Counted from the first letter of the stretch, positions 24,980 through 34,300 are shown. The stretch: 64,000 nucleotides of DNA from Actinokineospora auranticolor (GCF_002934265.1 NZ_PTIX01000003.1:1-64000), one strand, 5' to 3'. A program made the numbers and translations. Notes: a model not told the origin generated them from the letters alone.

Positions 24980-25513
24980 ATGGCTACCAACGATCCCGGT
25001 CCCCAGGACGCCCCCCGCTACGAGCCGATGCCGGGTGTGCCGGAGCAGGAACGGCAGACCGCCCCCCGGCCGCGCGCCGTCAACACCTCGTCGGTGCTGT
25101 GGTTCGTCAACGCGGCGCTGTACCTGCTCGGCACCGTGCTGACCCTCACGATGGACCACACCTCGCTGCGCGAAGCCGCCCGCAAGAGCCTGGAAGCGGC
25201 CAAGGAGCCGGTCACCCCGGAGAAGATCAACCAGTTGGTCGACTTCACCCTGGTCATCAGCGGGGTGATCGCCGCGCTGATCATCGGGTTGACCGTGCTG
25301 TTCGTGCTCAAGGTGCGCTCGGGCAAGCAGTGGGGCCGCACGGCGCTGACCGTGCTGGGCGGGCTGCTGATCCTCTACAGCCTGTACTCCGTGTCCGGCG
25401 GCGGGGCGAACGTGATCATCGGCATCCTGCCGGTGCTGCTGGTCGGCGGCGGCATCTACCTGCTCTACACGCCGGACGCGAAGGCCTTCCTGGAGGCGGG
25501 CCGCCGCCGGTGA
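24980..25513 (+). CDS. Four-helix membrane protein of unknown function
   Basis: A 177-residue protein. The first 35 residues are Pro/Gln-rich and soluble. Four hydrophobic helices follow at about 38-56, 84-106, 114-131 and 139-157, with an amphipathic, charged loop (EAARKSLEAAKEPVTPEK) between the first two. The ATG at 24980 has no ribosome binding site and the upstream sequence is relatively AT-rich, so translation may be leaderless. No motif points to a function. Confidence 0.7.
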   Translation: MATNDPGPQDAPRYEPMPGVPEQERQTAPRPRAVNTSSVLWFVNAALYLLGTVLTLTMDHTSLREAARKSLEAAKEPVTPEKINQLVDFTLVISGVIAALIIGLTVLFVLKVRSGKQWGRTALTVLGGLLILYSLYSVSGGGANVIIGILPVLLVGGGIYLLYTPDAKAFLEAGRRR

Positions 25514-25633
25514 CCCGGTTCCCGTAAGGGCCCGTTGTACTTGTGCAGAGGGGAAAACCGGCCGACTATGACGCCCGGGTGGACGTGGCGCTCACCTCGT
25601 AACAACTGACCGCGCCCGGGCTACATACCTCCC

Positions 25634-26044
25634 GTGACCGAGCCGAGCCCCACCGCCGAGAACCCGGCCGGATCGACCAGGCCCTTCGCGGTGACCGGCG
25701 CGTTAGGTGCCGCGCTGCTCGGCGCCGTCCTGGCGGCCGTGCTGCTGCTCTTGGCCGACCGCCAGCCGAGCTGGTACTTCGGCTGCGGCACCGGGATCTC
25801 GGCCGTCGGCGCGCTGCTGCTGGCCTGGCCGCTGCACGCGGGTCGGGGGTGGGCGCGGTGGGGGCTCATCGCCACGGCGCTGGTCGGTGCCCTCTGCGCA
25901 CCCGCGGCGGCCAACGGGCTCACCGCGTCTGCCGCCCCGTACCTCGGGGGGCTGCTCATCGCCGTCTGGGTGCTGGTGGTGACGCTGCTGTCGCGGCTCG
26001 ACGCGCGCACCTACTTCGCCGCGCTGCCCGATGCCGGGGCATGA
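25634..26044 (+). CDS. Four-helix membrane protein of unknown function
   Basis: This 136-residue protein has hydrophobic helices at about 19-41, 47-65, 73-92 and 97-117, and a short polar N-terminus. It starts at GTG 25634 without a Shine-Dalgarno sequence, and an ATACCT element lies just upstream. The 120-bp gap before it contains only a 13-codon open frame at 25568-25609, which I do not call a gene. Confidence 0.65.
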   Translation: MTEPSPTAENPAGSTRPFAVTGALGAALLGAVLAAVLLLLADRQPSWYFGCGTGISAVGALLLAWPLHAGRGWARWGLIATALVGALCAPAAANGLTASAAPYLGGLLIAVWVLVVTLLSRLDARTYFAALPDAGA

Positions 26045-26057
26045 GAAGCTGACCGGC

Positions 26058-26384
26058 GTGACGCTTGCGGATACCTCCGAGCCCACCCCACCCGGCCTCG
26101 GCTGGCCCGCGCGCGAGAGCGCGCTCAACCAGCCCCGCCGCGCGGTGATCGCGGCGGTGGAGCTGGTGGTCGCCGCCGCGCTGGTGTGGCTGGCGCTGTG
26201 GCTCTACGGCCGCGGCACGCCCGAGCTGAGCAAGATCGCCGAACGCCCCGACCTGGACTTCCGGCACTACGCGGGCAACTGGATCGGCGGCGCGGTGCTC
26301 GCCGGGACGCTCGCGCTCCTGCTGCTGCTCGACGCCGGACGGCAGCTCGCGCTGGCCGTGCGCACCCGCCGCCGCCGGGCGTGA
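26058..26384 (+). CDS. Small two-helix membrane protein
   Basis: A 108-residue protein (117 if the ATG at 26031, overlapping the previous gene, is used). It has two hydrophobic segments, about 32-52 and 76-96, separated by a short charged loop (SKIAERPDLDFRHYAGN), and a basic C-terminus. It lies 36 bp before hemL. It is the fifth uncharacterised membrane protein in a row between hemB and hemL. Confidence 0.6.
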   Translation: MTLADTSEPTPPGLGWPARESALNQPRRAVIAAVELVVAAALVWLALWLYGRGTPELSKIAERPDLDFRHYAGNWIGGAVLAGTLALLLLLDAGRQLALAVRTRRRRA

Positions 26385-26420
26385 GCGCGGGCACTCTCCC
26401 GGGTTTGCGAGACTGGGTGG

Positions 26421-27755
26421 GTGACACCTGAGGTGCAGGCACACGTGCGCGGCTCGGCCGCCCTGTTCGACCGCGCGAAGTCCGTCATCCCGGGCGGGGT
26501 CAACTCGCCGGTCCGGGCCTTCAACGCGGTCGGCGGCACGCCGCGGTTCATGGTCAACGGGCTCGGCGCCTACCTGTGGGACGCCGACGACAACCGCTAC
26601 GTCGACCTGGTGTCGTCGTGGGGGCCGATGGTCCTGGGCCACGCCCACCCGGCCGTGGTGGAGGCGGTGCGCGCGGCGGCGGTCAACGGGCTGTCGTTCG
26701 GCACCCCGACCGCGGGCGAGGTCGACCTGGCCGAGGAGATCATCCGCCGGGTCGCGCCGGTGCGCCGGGTGCGGCTGGTCAACTCCGGCACCGAGGCGAC
26801 GATGAGCGCCATCCGGCTGGCCCGCGGGTTCACCGGGCGCAAGCGGGTGGTGAAGTTCGCGGGCTGCTACCACGGCCACGTCGACGCGCTGCTCGCCGAG
26901 GCGGGCTCCGGCGTCGCGACGCTGGGCCTGCCGACGACCCCGGGGGTGACCGGGGCGCAGGCCGAGGACACGCTGGTGCTGCCGTACAACGACCTCGACG
27001 CGGTGCGCGCGGCCTTCGCCGAGCACGGCGACACGATCGCCGCGGTGATCACCGAGGCGGCGGCGGGCAACATGGGCGCGGTCGCCCCCGTCGAGGGGTT
27101 CAACCAGGGGCTGCGGGAGATCACCGAGGCGCACGGCGCCCTGCTGATCATGGACGAGGTGATGACCGGCTTCCGCGTCTCCGCGGGTGGTTGGTACGGC
27201 CTGGAGGGCGTCGAGGGCGACCTGTACACCTTCGGCAAGGTCATGTCCGGCGGGTTGCCCGCGGCCGCGTTCGGCGGTCGCGAGGACGTCATGGGGCACC
27301 TGGCCCCGGCCGGGCCGGTCTACCAGGCGGGCACCCTCTCGGGTAACCCGGTCGCCGTCGCGGCGGGCCTGGCGACGCTGCGGGCCGCCGACGCGGACGT
27401 CTACCGGGCGCTGGACGACAACGCCACCCGGCTCGGCGCGCTGCTGACGTCCGCGCTGTCGAAGGCGGGGGTCGCGCACCGCGTGCAGTTCGCGGGGAAC
27501 CTGGTCAGCGTGTTCTTCACCGAGGACCCGGTGGTCGACTACGCGGGCGCCAAAGCCGCCCAGACCTGGCGGTTCCCGCCGTTCTTCCACGCGCTGCTCG
27601 ACCAGGGCGTCTACGCCCCGCCGAGCGCGTTCGAGGCGTGGTTCGTCAGCGCGGCCCTGGACGACTCGGCGTTCGAGCAGATCGAGGCGGCCCTGCCCGC
27701 GGCGGCCGCCGCCGCGGCGGCCGCCGCCGCGGCGGCCGCGGAGGAGAAGGCGTGA
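26421..27755 (+). CDS. hemL: Glutamate-1-semialdehyde 2,1-aminomutase
   Basis: This 444-residue PLP enzyme converts glutamate-1-semialdehyde to 5-aminolevulinate, feeding hemB. Family features are [39 protein letters not shown] and the PLP lysine Lys273 in [18 protein letters not shown]. The normal fold ends near residue 425. Beyond that is an alanine run encoded by a 15-bp DNA repeat, then EEKA. The GAGGAGAAGG encoding this final EEK also serves as the ribosome binding site for the next gene, whose GTG overlaps the hemL stop. Confidence 0.97.
   Translation: MTPEVQAHVRGSAALFDRAKSVIPGGVNSPVRAFNAVGGTPRFMVNGLGAYLWDADDNRYVDLVSSWGPMVLGHAHPAVVEAVRAAAVNGLSFGTPTAGEVDLAEEIIRRVAPVRRVRLVNSGTEATMSAIRLARGFTGRKRVVKFAGCYHGHVDALLAEAGSGVATLGLPTTPGVTGAQAEDTLVLPYNDLDAVRAAFAEHGDTIAAVITEAAAGNMGAVAPVEGFNQGLREITEAHGALLIMDEVMTGFRVSAGGWYGLEGVEGDLYTFGKVMSGGLPAAAFGGREDVMGHLAPAGPVYQAGTLSGNPVAVAAGLATLRAADADVYRALDDNATRLGALLTSALSKAGVAHRVQFAGNLVSVFFTEDPVVDYAGAKAAQTWRFPPFFHALLDQGVYAPPSAFEAWFVSAALDDSAFEQIEAALPAAAAAAAAAAAAAAEEKA
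27701..27740 (+). repeat. 15-bp GC-only tandem repeat encoding polyalanine
   Basis: The unit GGCGGCCGCCGCCGC occurs at 27701-27715 and 27716-27730, with a partial third copy to 27740. It encodes most of the hemL alanine tail and contains repeated GCGGCCGC palindromes. Such repeats change length easily by slippage. Confidence 0.9.
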
Positions 27756-28381
27756 GCACGACGATCGTCCACCTGCTGCGCCACGGCGAGGTGCACAACC
27801 CGACGGGGATCCTCTACGGCAGGCTGCCCGGGTTCCACCTGTCGGAGACGGGCAAGCGCCAGGCGCTGACCGTGGCCGAGTACCTGAGCGACCGCGACAT
27901 CGTGCACGTGGTGGCGTCGCCCCTGCAGCGGGCCCAGGAGACGGCCACCCCGATCGCCGGGTCGCACCGGCTGGAACTGGCCACCGACGACCGGCTGATC
28001 GAGTCGGCGAACGTGTTCGAGGGGCAGAAGGTGTCGGTGGGCGACGGGGCGCTGCGGTCGCCGCGCAACTGGCCGCACCTGCGCGACCCGTTCACGCCGT
28101 CGTGGGGTGAGCCGTACCTGGAGATCGCCCACCGGATGCTGGGCGCCGCCCACCGCGCCCGCGAGGTGGCGGTCGGCCACGAGGCGGTGTGCGTGTCGCA
28201 CCAGCTGCCGGTGTGGACGCTGCGCCGCTACCTGGAGGGCAAGCGCCTGTGGCACAACCCCAAGAACCGCCAGTGCTCCCTCGCCTCCCTCACCAGCCTC
28301 ATCTTCGAAGACGAGCGGCTCGTGGGGTTGCGCTACGCGGAACCCGCGGGCACCAGCGACCCGAAGAACACCGGCGCATGA
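27752..28381 (+). CDS. Histidine phosphatase (phosphoglycerate mutase-like) family protein
   Basis: This 209-residue protein belongs to the histidine phosphatase superfamily. The catalytic RHG motif is in [12 protein letters not shown] (His11), and the second histidine is in [17 protein letters not shown]. The length fits phosphatases rather than true glycolytic mutases. It is the first gene of a block continuing with a ResA-type thioredoxin, CcdA, ResB and CcsB, in the same order as Rv0525-Rv0529. The GTG overlaps the hemL stop and its stop overlaps the next ATG. The substrate is unknown. Confidence 0.9.
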   Translation: MSTTIVHLLRHGEVHNPTGILYGRLPGFHLSETGKRQALTVAEYLSDRDIVHVVASPLQRAQETATPIAGSHRLELATDDRLIESANVFEGQKVSVGDGALRSPRNWPHLRDPFTPSWGEPYLEIAHRMLGAAHRAREVAVGHEAVCVSHQLPVWTLRRYLEGKRLWHNPKNRQCSLASLTSLIFEDERLVGLRYAEPAGTSDPKNTGA

Positions 28382-28953
28382 AGCGGCTCCTCGTCGCCGT
28401 GGCCGTCGTGGCGGTCGCGGTGTCGGGCTGCTCCTCCAGCAAGGGGGCGGTGGCCAGCGGCACGGAGTTCGTCTTCGTGTCGCCCGGCGGGCAGACGGAC
28501 ATCACGTACGCGGTCGCCGACCGCAAGCCGCTGCCGGAACTGTCCGGCCCGGACCTGATGGACGAGAACCGGAAACTGTCCCTATCGGACTACCGGGGCA
28601 AGGTCGTGGTGCTGAACGTGTGGGGCCAGTGGTGCGGCCCCTGCAGGCTCGAGGCGCCGGAGCTGCAGAAGATCCAGGACGGGTACGGGTCCAGGGGTGT
28701 TCAGGTGCTGGGCATCAACTTCCGGGACAACCAGCGTGACGTACCGCAGGACTTCGTGCGGGACCGGAAACTGACGTACCCGTCGATCTTCGACCCACCG
28801 GGCCGCTCGCTGCTGGCCCTGAAGGGCTACCCGCGATCGGTGGTGCCCGCGACGTTCGTGATGGACAAGGAAGGCCGCGTCGCCGCTGTCTTCCTGCGCG
28901 ACCTCTTGGCCGACGACCTCAAACCGGTACTGGACCGCCTCACCGCCGAGTGA
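28378..28953 (+). CDS. ResA/TlpA-type thiol-disulfide oxidoreductase lipoprotein
   Basis: A 191-residue lipoprotein with a signal peptide ending in the lipobox VSGC (Cys18), then a thioredoxin-fold domain with the active site WCGPC (Cys86, Cys89) in NVWGQWCGPCRLEAPEL. VPATFVMDKEGRV contains the cis-proline. By homology with ResA it reduces the disulfide of apocytochrome c outside the membrane before heme attachment, taking electrons from CcdA encoded next. The ATG overlaps the preceding stop. Confidence 0.93.
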   Translation: MKRLLVAVAVVAVAVSGCSSSKGAVASGTEFVFVSPGGQTDITYAVADRKPLPELSGPDLMDENRKLSLSDYRGKVVVLNVWGQWCGPCRLEAPELQKIQDGYGSRGVQVLGINFRDNQRDVPQDFVRDRKLTYPSIFDPPGRSLLALKGYPRSVVPATFVMDKEGRVAAVFLRDLLADDLKPVLDRLTAE

Positions 28954-29046
28954 CGCCGCGCCGGGAACGTGCGTTCGGGGAAGTGTCCGGTGTGACTCAG
29001 GCGATGCTGGGGACCTACCCCGCAACGGGTCTCAGCGAGCGGTCCC

Positions 29047-29052
29047 TACCCT
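29047..29052 (+). promoter_or_regulatory. -10 element of a likely leaderless ccdA promoter
   Basis: TACCCT ends 6 nt before the ccdA GTG (29059). There is no Shine-Dalgarno sequence. This gives ccdA-resB-ccsB a promoter separate from hemL. Confidence 0.5.
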
Positions 29053-29058
29053 GATCGG

Positions 29059-29829
29059 GTGGACCCGACGCAGCTGGCTATTTCCGGGCCGCTGCTGGTG
29101 GCGGCCGGGGTGTCGTTGTTGGCCGGGCTCGTCTCGTTCGCCTCGCCCTGCGTCGTCCCTTTGGTGCCCGGGTACCTCGCCTACCTGGCCGCGCTGGTCG
29201 GGGCCGAGGCGCCCGCGGTCAGTGACGAAGAGGCGCGCAAGCGGGGGCGCTACCGGGTCCTCGGTGCGGTCGGGTTGTTCATCCTCGGCTTCACCGTCGT
29301 CTTCGCGGCGACCATCGGCAGCCTGGTGTGGCTGGCCGACGCCCTGCTGATCAACGAGGACCTCCTGCAGCGCATCGGGGGTGTGCTCACCATCGCCATG
29401 GCGCTGGTCTTCATCGGGTTGGTCCCCGGCATGCAGAAGGACCTCCGCATCCACAAGACCCCGCGCTTCGGGTTGGCGGGAGCTCCGGTGCTCGGGGGGG
29501 TTTTCGCCCTGGGGTGGACGCCGTGCATCGGGCCCACCCTCTCCGGGGTGCTCACCATCGCCGCCTCCACCGGGGGGACGGCGGCGCGCGGGTACCTGCT
29601 GGTGGTCGTCTACTGCCTCGGCCTGGGCATCCCGTTCCTCCTGCTCGCCATCGGCGCGGGTTGGGCGGTCCGCGCGACCACCTGGCTGCGGACGCACGGG
29701 CGGGCCGTTCAGCTCTTCGGTGGGGGCCTGTTGTTGGTCGTCGGCATCCTGCTGGTGACCGGAGTGTGGGGTGACCTCGTGTCCTGGCTGCGCAACGCCT
29801 TCGTCTCCGACTTCACCCCCGCGCTATGA
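29059..29829 (+). CDS. ccdA: Cytochrome c biogenesis protein CcdA
   Basis: A 256-residue membrane protein with six predicted helices. The two redox cysteines are Cys31 in SFASPCVVPLVPGYL and Cys156 in GWTPCIGPTLSG, each in the characteristic proline-rich setting. CcdA carries reducing power from cytoplasmic thioredoxin across the membrane to ResA-type proteins. The gene starts at GTG behind a leaderless-type -10 and overlaps resB by 4 bp. Confidence 0.96.
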   Translation: MDPTQLAISGPLLVAAGVSLLAGLVSFASPCVVPLVPGYLAYLAALVGAEAPAVSDEEARKRGRYRVLGAVGLFILGFTVVFAATIGSLVWLADALLINEDLLQRIGGVLTIAMALVFIGLVPGMQKDLRIHKTPRFGLAGAPVLGGVFALGWTPCIGPTLSGVLTIAASTGGTAARGYLLVVVYCLGLGIPFLLLAIGAGWAVRATTWLRTHGRAVQLFGGGLLLVVGILLVTGVWGDLVSWLRNAFVSDFTPAL

Positions 29830-31391
29830 GCGAGACGACCACGCGGCCGAGGCGCTTCCTCGCGTTCGCCCGCAACACCTGGCGCGGGCTCACCTCGATG
29901 CGGACAGCGCTGATCCTGCTGTTCCTGCTCGCCCTCGCCGCCATGCCCGGTGCCCTCCTGCCGCAGCGGTCGCTCAACCTGCCCCGCGCGCTGGACTACA
30001 TCGACTCGCACGGCTGGTGGGGCCGGTTCCTCGACCGCCTCCAGTTCTTCGACGTCTACGCCAGCGTCTGGTTCTCGGCGATCTACCTGCTGCTGTTCAT
30101 CTCCCTCGTCGGCTGCCTGCTGCCGCGCACCGTCGAGTACGCCAAGGCCATCAAGGCCCAGCCCGTGCTCACCCCGCGCAACCTCACCCGCCTCCCGCAC
30201 AGCGGCGAGGCCGAGTCCGACGCGACCCCCGACGAGGTCGTGGCGGGCGCTCGGCGGCACCTCAAGGGGTGGCGGGTCCTCGAACGCGAGGAGGAGGACG
30301 GTGTCCGCACCGTCAGCGCCGAGCGCGGGTACCTGCGCGAGGCCGGGAACCTCGTCTTCCACTTCGCCATGCTCGGGCTGATCGTGGCACTCGCGGTCGG
30401 CAAGATGCTCAACTACGAGGGCCAGGTCATCGTCGTCGCGGACGGGTCCGAGTTCTGCAACTCCGGCACCCTCGGCTACGACTCGTTCAAGCCGGGGCTG
30501 CGGGTCGACGGCACCGACCTGGCGCCTTTCTGCGTGCGGGTCAACGGCTTCGACGCCAGCTACCTGCCCAACGGCCAAGCCGAGCAGTTCACCGCCCAGG
30601 TCGACTACCAGGCGGGCACCGACCTCGACGACGACCACTGGCAGCCCTACCGCCTCCAGGTCAACGACCCGCTGCGGATCGTCGGTGACCGGGTCTACCT
30701 GCTCGGCCACGGCTACGCGCCCACCTTCACCGTCACCTTCCCCGACGGGCAGCGGCGCACCCAGACCATCCAGTGGCGCACGGTCGACGCGCTGACCCTG
30801 CTCTCCGAGGGGGCCACCAAGTTCGACCCGCCCGGCGTCACCGACTCCGAGGAGCGGCGCAAGCGGCAGATCGCGGTCACCGGGCTGTTCGCGCCCACCG
30901 CGCTCATCGAGGACAAGGTCCTCACCTCCAGCCACCCGCAGCTGACCGACCCCGCGGTCGCCGTCGACGTGATGCGCGGCGACCTGGGCATCGACTCCGG
31001 CCGCGGCCAGTCCATCTTCGAGATCGACCAGTCCCTGGTGGACAGCGGCAGGCTCACCCGGGTGGCCAGGGAGAACCTGAAACCCGGCGGCGCCATCACC
31101 CTCGACGACGGCACGAAGGTCACCTTCGACGGCGTCCAGCAGTGGGTGTCGTTGCAGGTCTCGCACGACCCCACCCAGCTCTGGGTGCTGGTCAGCGCGG
31201 TGCTGATGGTCCTCGGCCTCGGCGTCTCGCTGACCATCAAGCGGCGTCGCGTGTGGGTGCGTGCGACACCGGCGGGGGATGGTCGTACGGTTGTCCGCGT
31301 CGGCGGTCTCGCTCGCACCGACCAGGCGGGTTACGGCGAGGAGTTCAACAGGCTCGCAGCACTGCTGCTGGATCCCCGGAGGGATAGCTGA
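29826..31391 (+). CDS. resB: Cytochrome c biogenesis protein ResB
   Basis: This 521-residue subunit of the system II cytochrome c synthetase has membrane helices near residues 24-45, 74-95 and 172-190 and a final one near 450-470. A large extracytoplasmic domain lies between the last two. The N-terminal WRGLTSMRTALILLFLLALA and LPQRSLN segment is typical. ResB with CcsB holds heme and apocytochrome for thioether formation. The ATG overlaps the ccdA stop and the stop shares a base with the ccsB start. Confidence 0.96.
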   Translation: MSETTTRPRRFLAFARNTWRGLTSMRTALILLFLLALAAMPGALLPQRSLNLPRALDYIDSHGWWGRFLDRLQFFDVYASVWFSAIYLLLFISLVGCLLPRTVEYAKAIKAQPVLTPRNLTRLPHSGEAESDATPDEVVAGARRHLKGWRVLEREEEDGVRTVSAERGYLREAGNLVFHFAMLGLIVALAVGKMLNYEGQVIVVADGSEFCNSGTLGYDSFKPGLRVDGTDLAPFCVRVNGFDASYLPNGQAEQFTAQVDYQAGTDLDDDHWQPYRLQVNDPLRIVGDRVYLLGHGYAPTFTVTFPDGQRRTQTIQWRTVDALTLLSEGATKFDPPGVTDSEERRKRQIAVTGLFAPTALIEDKVLTSSHPQLTDPAVAVDVMRGDLGIDSGRGQSIFEIDQSLVDSGRLTRVARENLKPGGAITLDDGTKVTFDGVQQWVSLQVSHDPTQLWVLVSAVLMVLGLGVSLTIKRRRVWVRATPAGDGRTVVRVGGLARTDQAGYGEEFNRLAALLLDPRRDS

Positions 31392-32362
31392 TGCCGGTCA
31401 ACGAGACGCTGGCCAACTACGGCGACTGGCTCTACGGCGCCGCCGCGCTCGTCTACGTCTTCGCCATGGTCCTGTACACGACCGAGCAGGCGTTCACCCG
31501 CAAGGCCAAGAGGTCCGAGCAGGCCGAGGCCAAGGTGCTCGTCGGCGCGGGCGCGCCCGCCGAGGTGGCGGACACCCCGAAGATCGGACGCCTCGAGGAG
31601 CAGCCGGGCCGGGGCAGGGCCGACCGCGCGGGCCGGATGGCCGTCGCGCTGACCGTGCTCGGCGCGCTGCTGCACCTGACCTCGATCGTGCTGCGCGGTG
31701 TGGCCACCGGGCGCGCGCCCTGGGGCAACATGTACGAGTACGGCGCGGCCACCATGTTCGTCGCGGTCGTCACCTGGCTGGTGCTGGTGCGCAAGTTCGA
31801 CGTGCGCAGGCTCGGCGCGTTCGTGCTCACCCCGGTCGTCATCCTGATGTTCCTCGGCGGCACCGCGCTCTACACCGCCGCCGCCCCCGTGCAGCCCGCA
31901 CTCCAGTCGTACTGGCTGGTCATCCACGTGGCCGCAGCCATCCTGTCCAGCGGCCTGTTCCTGGTGCCCGGCGTGGTCAGCGTGCTGTACCTCGTCCGGG
32001 TGAAGCACGACGCGAACCCGGCCAAGTTCGCCCGCCTCGGCCCGCGCCTGCCGGTCGCCGACGCGCTCGACCGGCTCGCCTACCGCACCACGATCTTCGC
32101 CTTCCCGATCTACACCTTCGGCATCATCTGCGGCGCGATCTGGGCCGAGGCCGCCTGGGGCCGGTTCTGGGGCTGGGACCCGAAGGAGACCGTGGCCTTC
32201 GTGGCCTGGGTCGTCTACGCCGGTTACCTGCACTCCCGGGCCACCGCGGGCTGGCGCGGCACGCGCGCCGCCGTGATCAACTCGGTGGCCTTCGGCATGG
32301 TGGTCTTCAACCTGTTCTTCATCAACCTCGTCATCGCGGGCCTGCACTCGTACGCCAAGTAG
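31391..32362 (+). CDS. ccsB: Cytochrome c biogenesis protein CcsB/CcsA
   Basis: A 323-residue membrane protein with about eight helices. The tryptophan-rich heme-handling WWD motif is at about 251-265 (WAEAAWGRFWGWDPKET). Histidines suited to heme ligation are at about 179 and 281, and WGNMYEY is the conserved early motif. It exports heme and, with ResB, attaches it to CXXCH motifs. The stop is followed by a 13-bp hairpin terminator, ending the cytochrome c maturation operon. Confidence 0.96.
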   Translation: MPVNETLANYGDWLYGAAALVYVFAMVLYTTEQAFTRKAKRSEQAEAKVLVGAGAPAEVADTPKIGRLEEQPGRGRADRAGRMAVALTVLGALLHLTSIVLRGVATGRAPWGNMYEYGAATMFVAVVTWLVLVRKFDVRRLGAFVLTPVVILMFLGGTALYTAAAPVQPALQSYWLVIHVAAAILSSGLFLVPGVVSVLYLVRVKHDANPAKFARLGPRLPVADALDRLAYRTTIFAFPIYTFGIICGAIWAEAAWGRFWGWDPKETVAFVAWVVYAGYLHSRATAGWRGTRAAVINSVAFGMVVFNLFFINLVIAGLHSYAK

Positions 32363-32390
32363 GAGCCCGCTCCCCGTTGTTGCTCGCGCA

Positions 32391-32424
32391 CACCGCGTCA
32401 CCCCCTTCGGTGGGTGGCGCGGTG
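32391..32424 (+). terminator. Hairpin terminator after ccsB
   Basis: Positions 32391-32403 pair with 32412-32424 (13 bp, one G-T pair) around an 8-nt loop. It begins 29 bp after the ccsB stop. A TAACGT at 32431-32436 just beyond could be the -10 of the ParA-like gene. Confidence 0.75.
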
Positions 32425-32476
32425 AGCGACTAACGTCGCAACTGCCCGGGTTGAGTTCGCAGGAGGGGTCACACGC

Positions 32477-34111
32477 GTGACTGGACGCCATGACGAGTCC
32501 GAGGTGGTCTGGCAGCCGCCTGCGGTGACGGAGACCGCGCACGGCGAATTCCAGGGCGAGCAACACGGCGACTTCGGGCCGGATCCCGAGCGCGCCGCGG
32601 CACACCTGGCCGACCCCGAACCGGGTCAGCACTCCGCCGACCGACTACCCGCCGTGGCCAACGGCGCGGACGTCATGCGGGTGCCCGAGCAGCAGGCGCC
32701 GAAGGACACCGGGTCCGGCGAGGAGCCGACGACCGAGTCGACCGCGCCGCCCGCCCCTTCCGCGCCCGCCGCGGACAGCGCAGACAGCGCGGACAACCCC
32801 GACAAGACCAGCGTGGTCAGCCGCGCGGACATCCACCAGCGACCGCCGTCCGGCCCGCAGCGGGTCAACCCGGCCCAGTCCGGTCCGCACGCCGCACCCG
32901 CGCACTCCGGTCCGCACCCGGTCGGACCCGGTCACCCGGGCCACTCGGGCCCGCACCCCGGCGCCCCCGGTCCGCACGCGGCGCGACCGGGCCAGGGCGG
33001 CCCGTTCCCGGGGCCCCAGCCGCCGCAGCAGCCGTTCCAGCCCGCGCCGTTCGGGGCGAACCAGGCGCCGCCGCTCAACCCGTACGGCCCGAACCCGGGC
33101 ATCTCCGGCCCGCACCCGGTCGGCCAGCCGGGGTTCCCGGAACCGCAGCGGCCCTACGCCAGCCAGCCCCGGCAGGGCCAGCACGGCGAGGAGCTGTCCT
33201 CGGCGCGGCTGCTCAAGCAGACCAAGCGGACGCCGCAGTCGGGCTGGCGCAAGGCGGTCTACGTCGCCTCCGGCCACCTGATCAACGTCGGCGAGAGCCC
33301 GGCGGAGATCCGCAGGCGCGAGCTGATCGCCCGGGTCAACCAGCCGCTGCGCGGCTGCTACAAGATCGCGATGCTGAGCCTCAAGGGCGGTGTCGGCAAG
33401 ACCACGACCACCACCACGCTCGGCTCGACCTTCTCGTCGCTGCGCGGCGACCGGGTGATCGCGGTGGACGCCAACCCCGACCGCGGCACGCTGAGCCAGA
33501 AGATCCCGCTGGAGACCACGGCCACCGTGCGGCACCTGCTGCGCGACGCGGGCCGCATCCGCCGCTACAGCGACATCCGCGCCTACACCTCGCAGGGCCC
33601 GTCCCGGCTGGAGGTGCTGGCCAGCGAGCAGGACCCGGCGGTGTCGGAGGCGTTCAGCGAGGACGACTACCGGCGCACGGTGGCGCTGCTGGAGCACTTC
33701 TACAACATCGTGCTGACCGACTGCGGCACCGGACTCATGCACTCGGCGATGAAGGGCGTGCTCGACCTCGCCGACTCGCTGGTGATCGTGTCCTCGGGCT
33801 CGGTCGACGGCGCCCGCAGCGCCTCGGCGACGCTGGACTGGCTCGACGCGCACGGCTACCGCAACCTGGTGGCCCGCTCGGTCGCGGTCATCAACTCGGT
33901 GCGGCCCAAGTCGGGTTCGGTCGACCTGGACAAGCTCACGCAGCACTTCGGTGCCCGCTGCCGCGCGGTCTGCCGGATCCCGTTCGACCCGCACCTGGAA
34001 GAGGGCGCGGAGATCGAGCTGGAGCGGCTCGGCCCGGAGACCCGACTGGCCCTGCTGGAGATGGCCGCCACAGTCGCGGACGACTTCCCCAGCGGACCGC
34101 GTCCGCGATAG
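32477..34111 (+). CDS. MinD/ParA-like ATPase with a long proline-rich N-terminus (EspI-like)
   Basis: This 544-residue protein has about 250 disordered residues rich in Pro, Gly, His and acidic residues, including repeated SGPH and PGPH units (about 135-185). A deviant Walker A ATPase domain follows: SLKGGVGKTTTTTTLGSTF at about 297-315, AVDANPDRG and VLTDCGTGLMHSAM. The same architecture is found in EspI/MinD-like proteins of ESX loci and in Rv0530, which follows ccsA in M. tuberculosis. The GTG is preceded by AGGAGG. No ESX genes are nearby, so a link to type VII secretion is not supported here; a positioning or partition-like role is likely. Confidence 0.85.
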   Translation: MTGRHDESEVVWQPPAVTETAHGEFQGEQHGDFGPDPERAAAHLADPEPGQHSADRLPAVANGADVMRVPEQQAPKDTGSGEEPTTESTAPPAPSAPAADSADSADNPDKTSVVSRADIHQRPPSGPQRVNPAQSGPHAAPAHSGPHPVGPGHPGHSGPHPGAPGPHAARPGQGGPFPGPQPPQQPFQPAPFGANQAPPLNPYGPNPGISGPHPVGQPGFPEPQRPYASQPRQGQHGEELSSARLLKQTKRTPQSGWRKAVYVASGHLINVGESPAEIRRRELIARVNQPLRGCYKIAMLSLKGGVGKTTTTTTLGSTFSSLRGDRVIAVDANPDRGTLSQKIPLETTATVRHLLRDAGRIRRYSDIRAYTSQGPSRLEVLASEQDPAVSEAFSEDDYRRTVALLEHFYNIVLTDCGTGLMHSAMKGVLDLADSLVIVSSGSVDGARSASATLDWLDAHGYRNLVARSVAVINSVRPKSGSVDLDKLTQHFGARCRAVCRIPFDPHLEEGAEIELERLGPETRLALLEMAATVADDFPSGPRPR

Positions 34112-34220
34112 CGGTTCTGGTGAAAGCGGGGGAAAGGTAAAGGATCCACCGCACCTCGGCGCTTGGTCCGCCCGGTCGCCGAGTGTGATCCTGCCGACTC
34201 CGGTGGACCGGTTCGCGGCG

Positions 34221-34258
34221 CTGGATCGGATCCAGCTGGATCGGATCCAGCTGGATCG
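34221..34258 (+). repeat. 15-bp palindromic tandem repeat, 2.5 copies
   Basis: CTGGATCGGATCCAG occurs at 34221-34235 and 34236-34250, with a half copy to 34258. Each unit is a perfect palindrome (CTGGATC/GATCCAG around one G). It lies between the stops of two converging genes and could fold as a terminator or bind a protein. Confidence 0.85.
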
Positions 34259-34300
34259 TGCCCGGCCGACGGGCGCCGTGGCGGGATCGCGCCGCGCTGG

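Noticed and set aside
25568..25609. 13-codon open frame with two tryptophans upstream of a membrane protein gene, possible attenuator peptide
   Set aside because: No ribosome binding site or alternative hairpins that would make an attenuator were evident.
32477..34111. Chromosome partition parA next to an origin
   Set aside because: No parB, parS, dnaA or gidB genes are nearby, and the long Pro-rich N-terminus fits EspI-like proteins instead.
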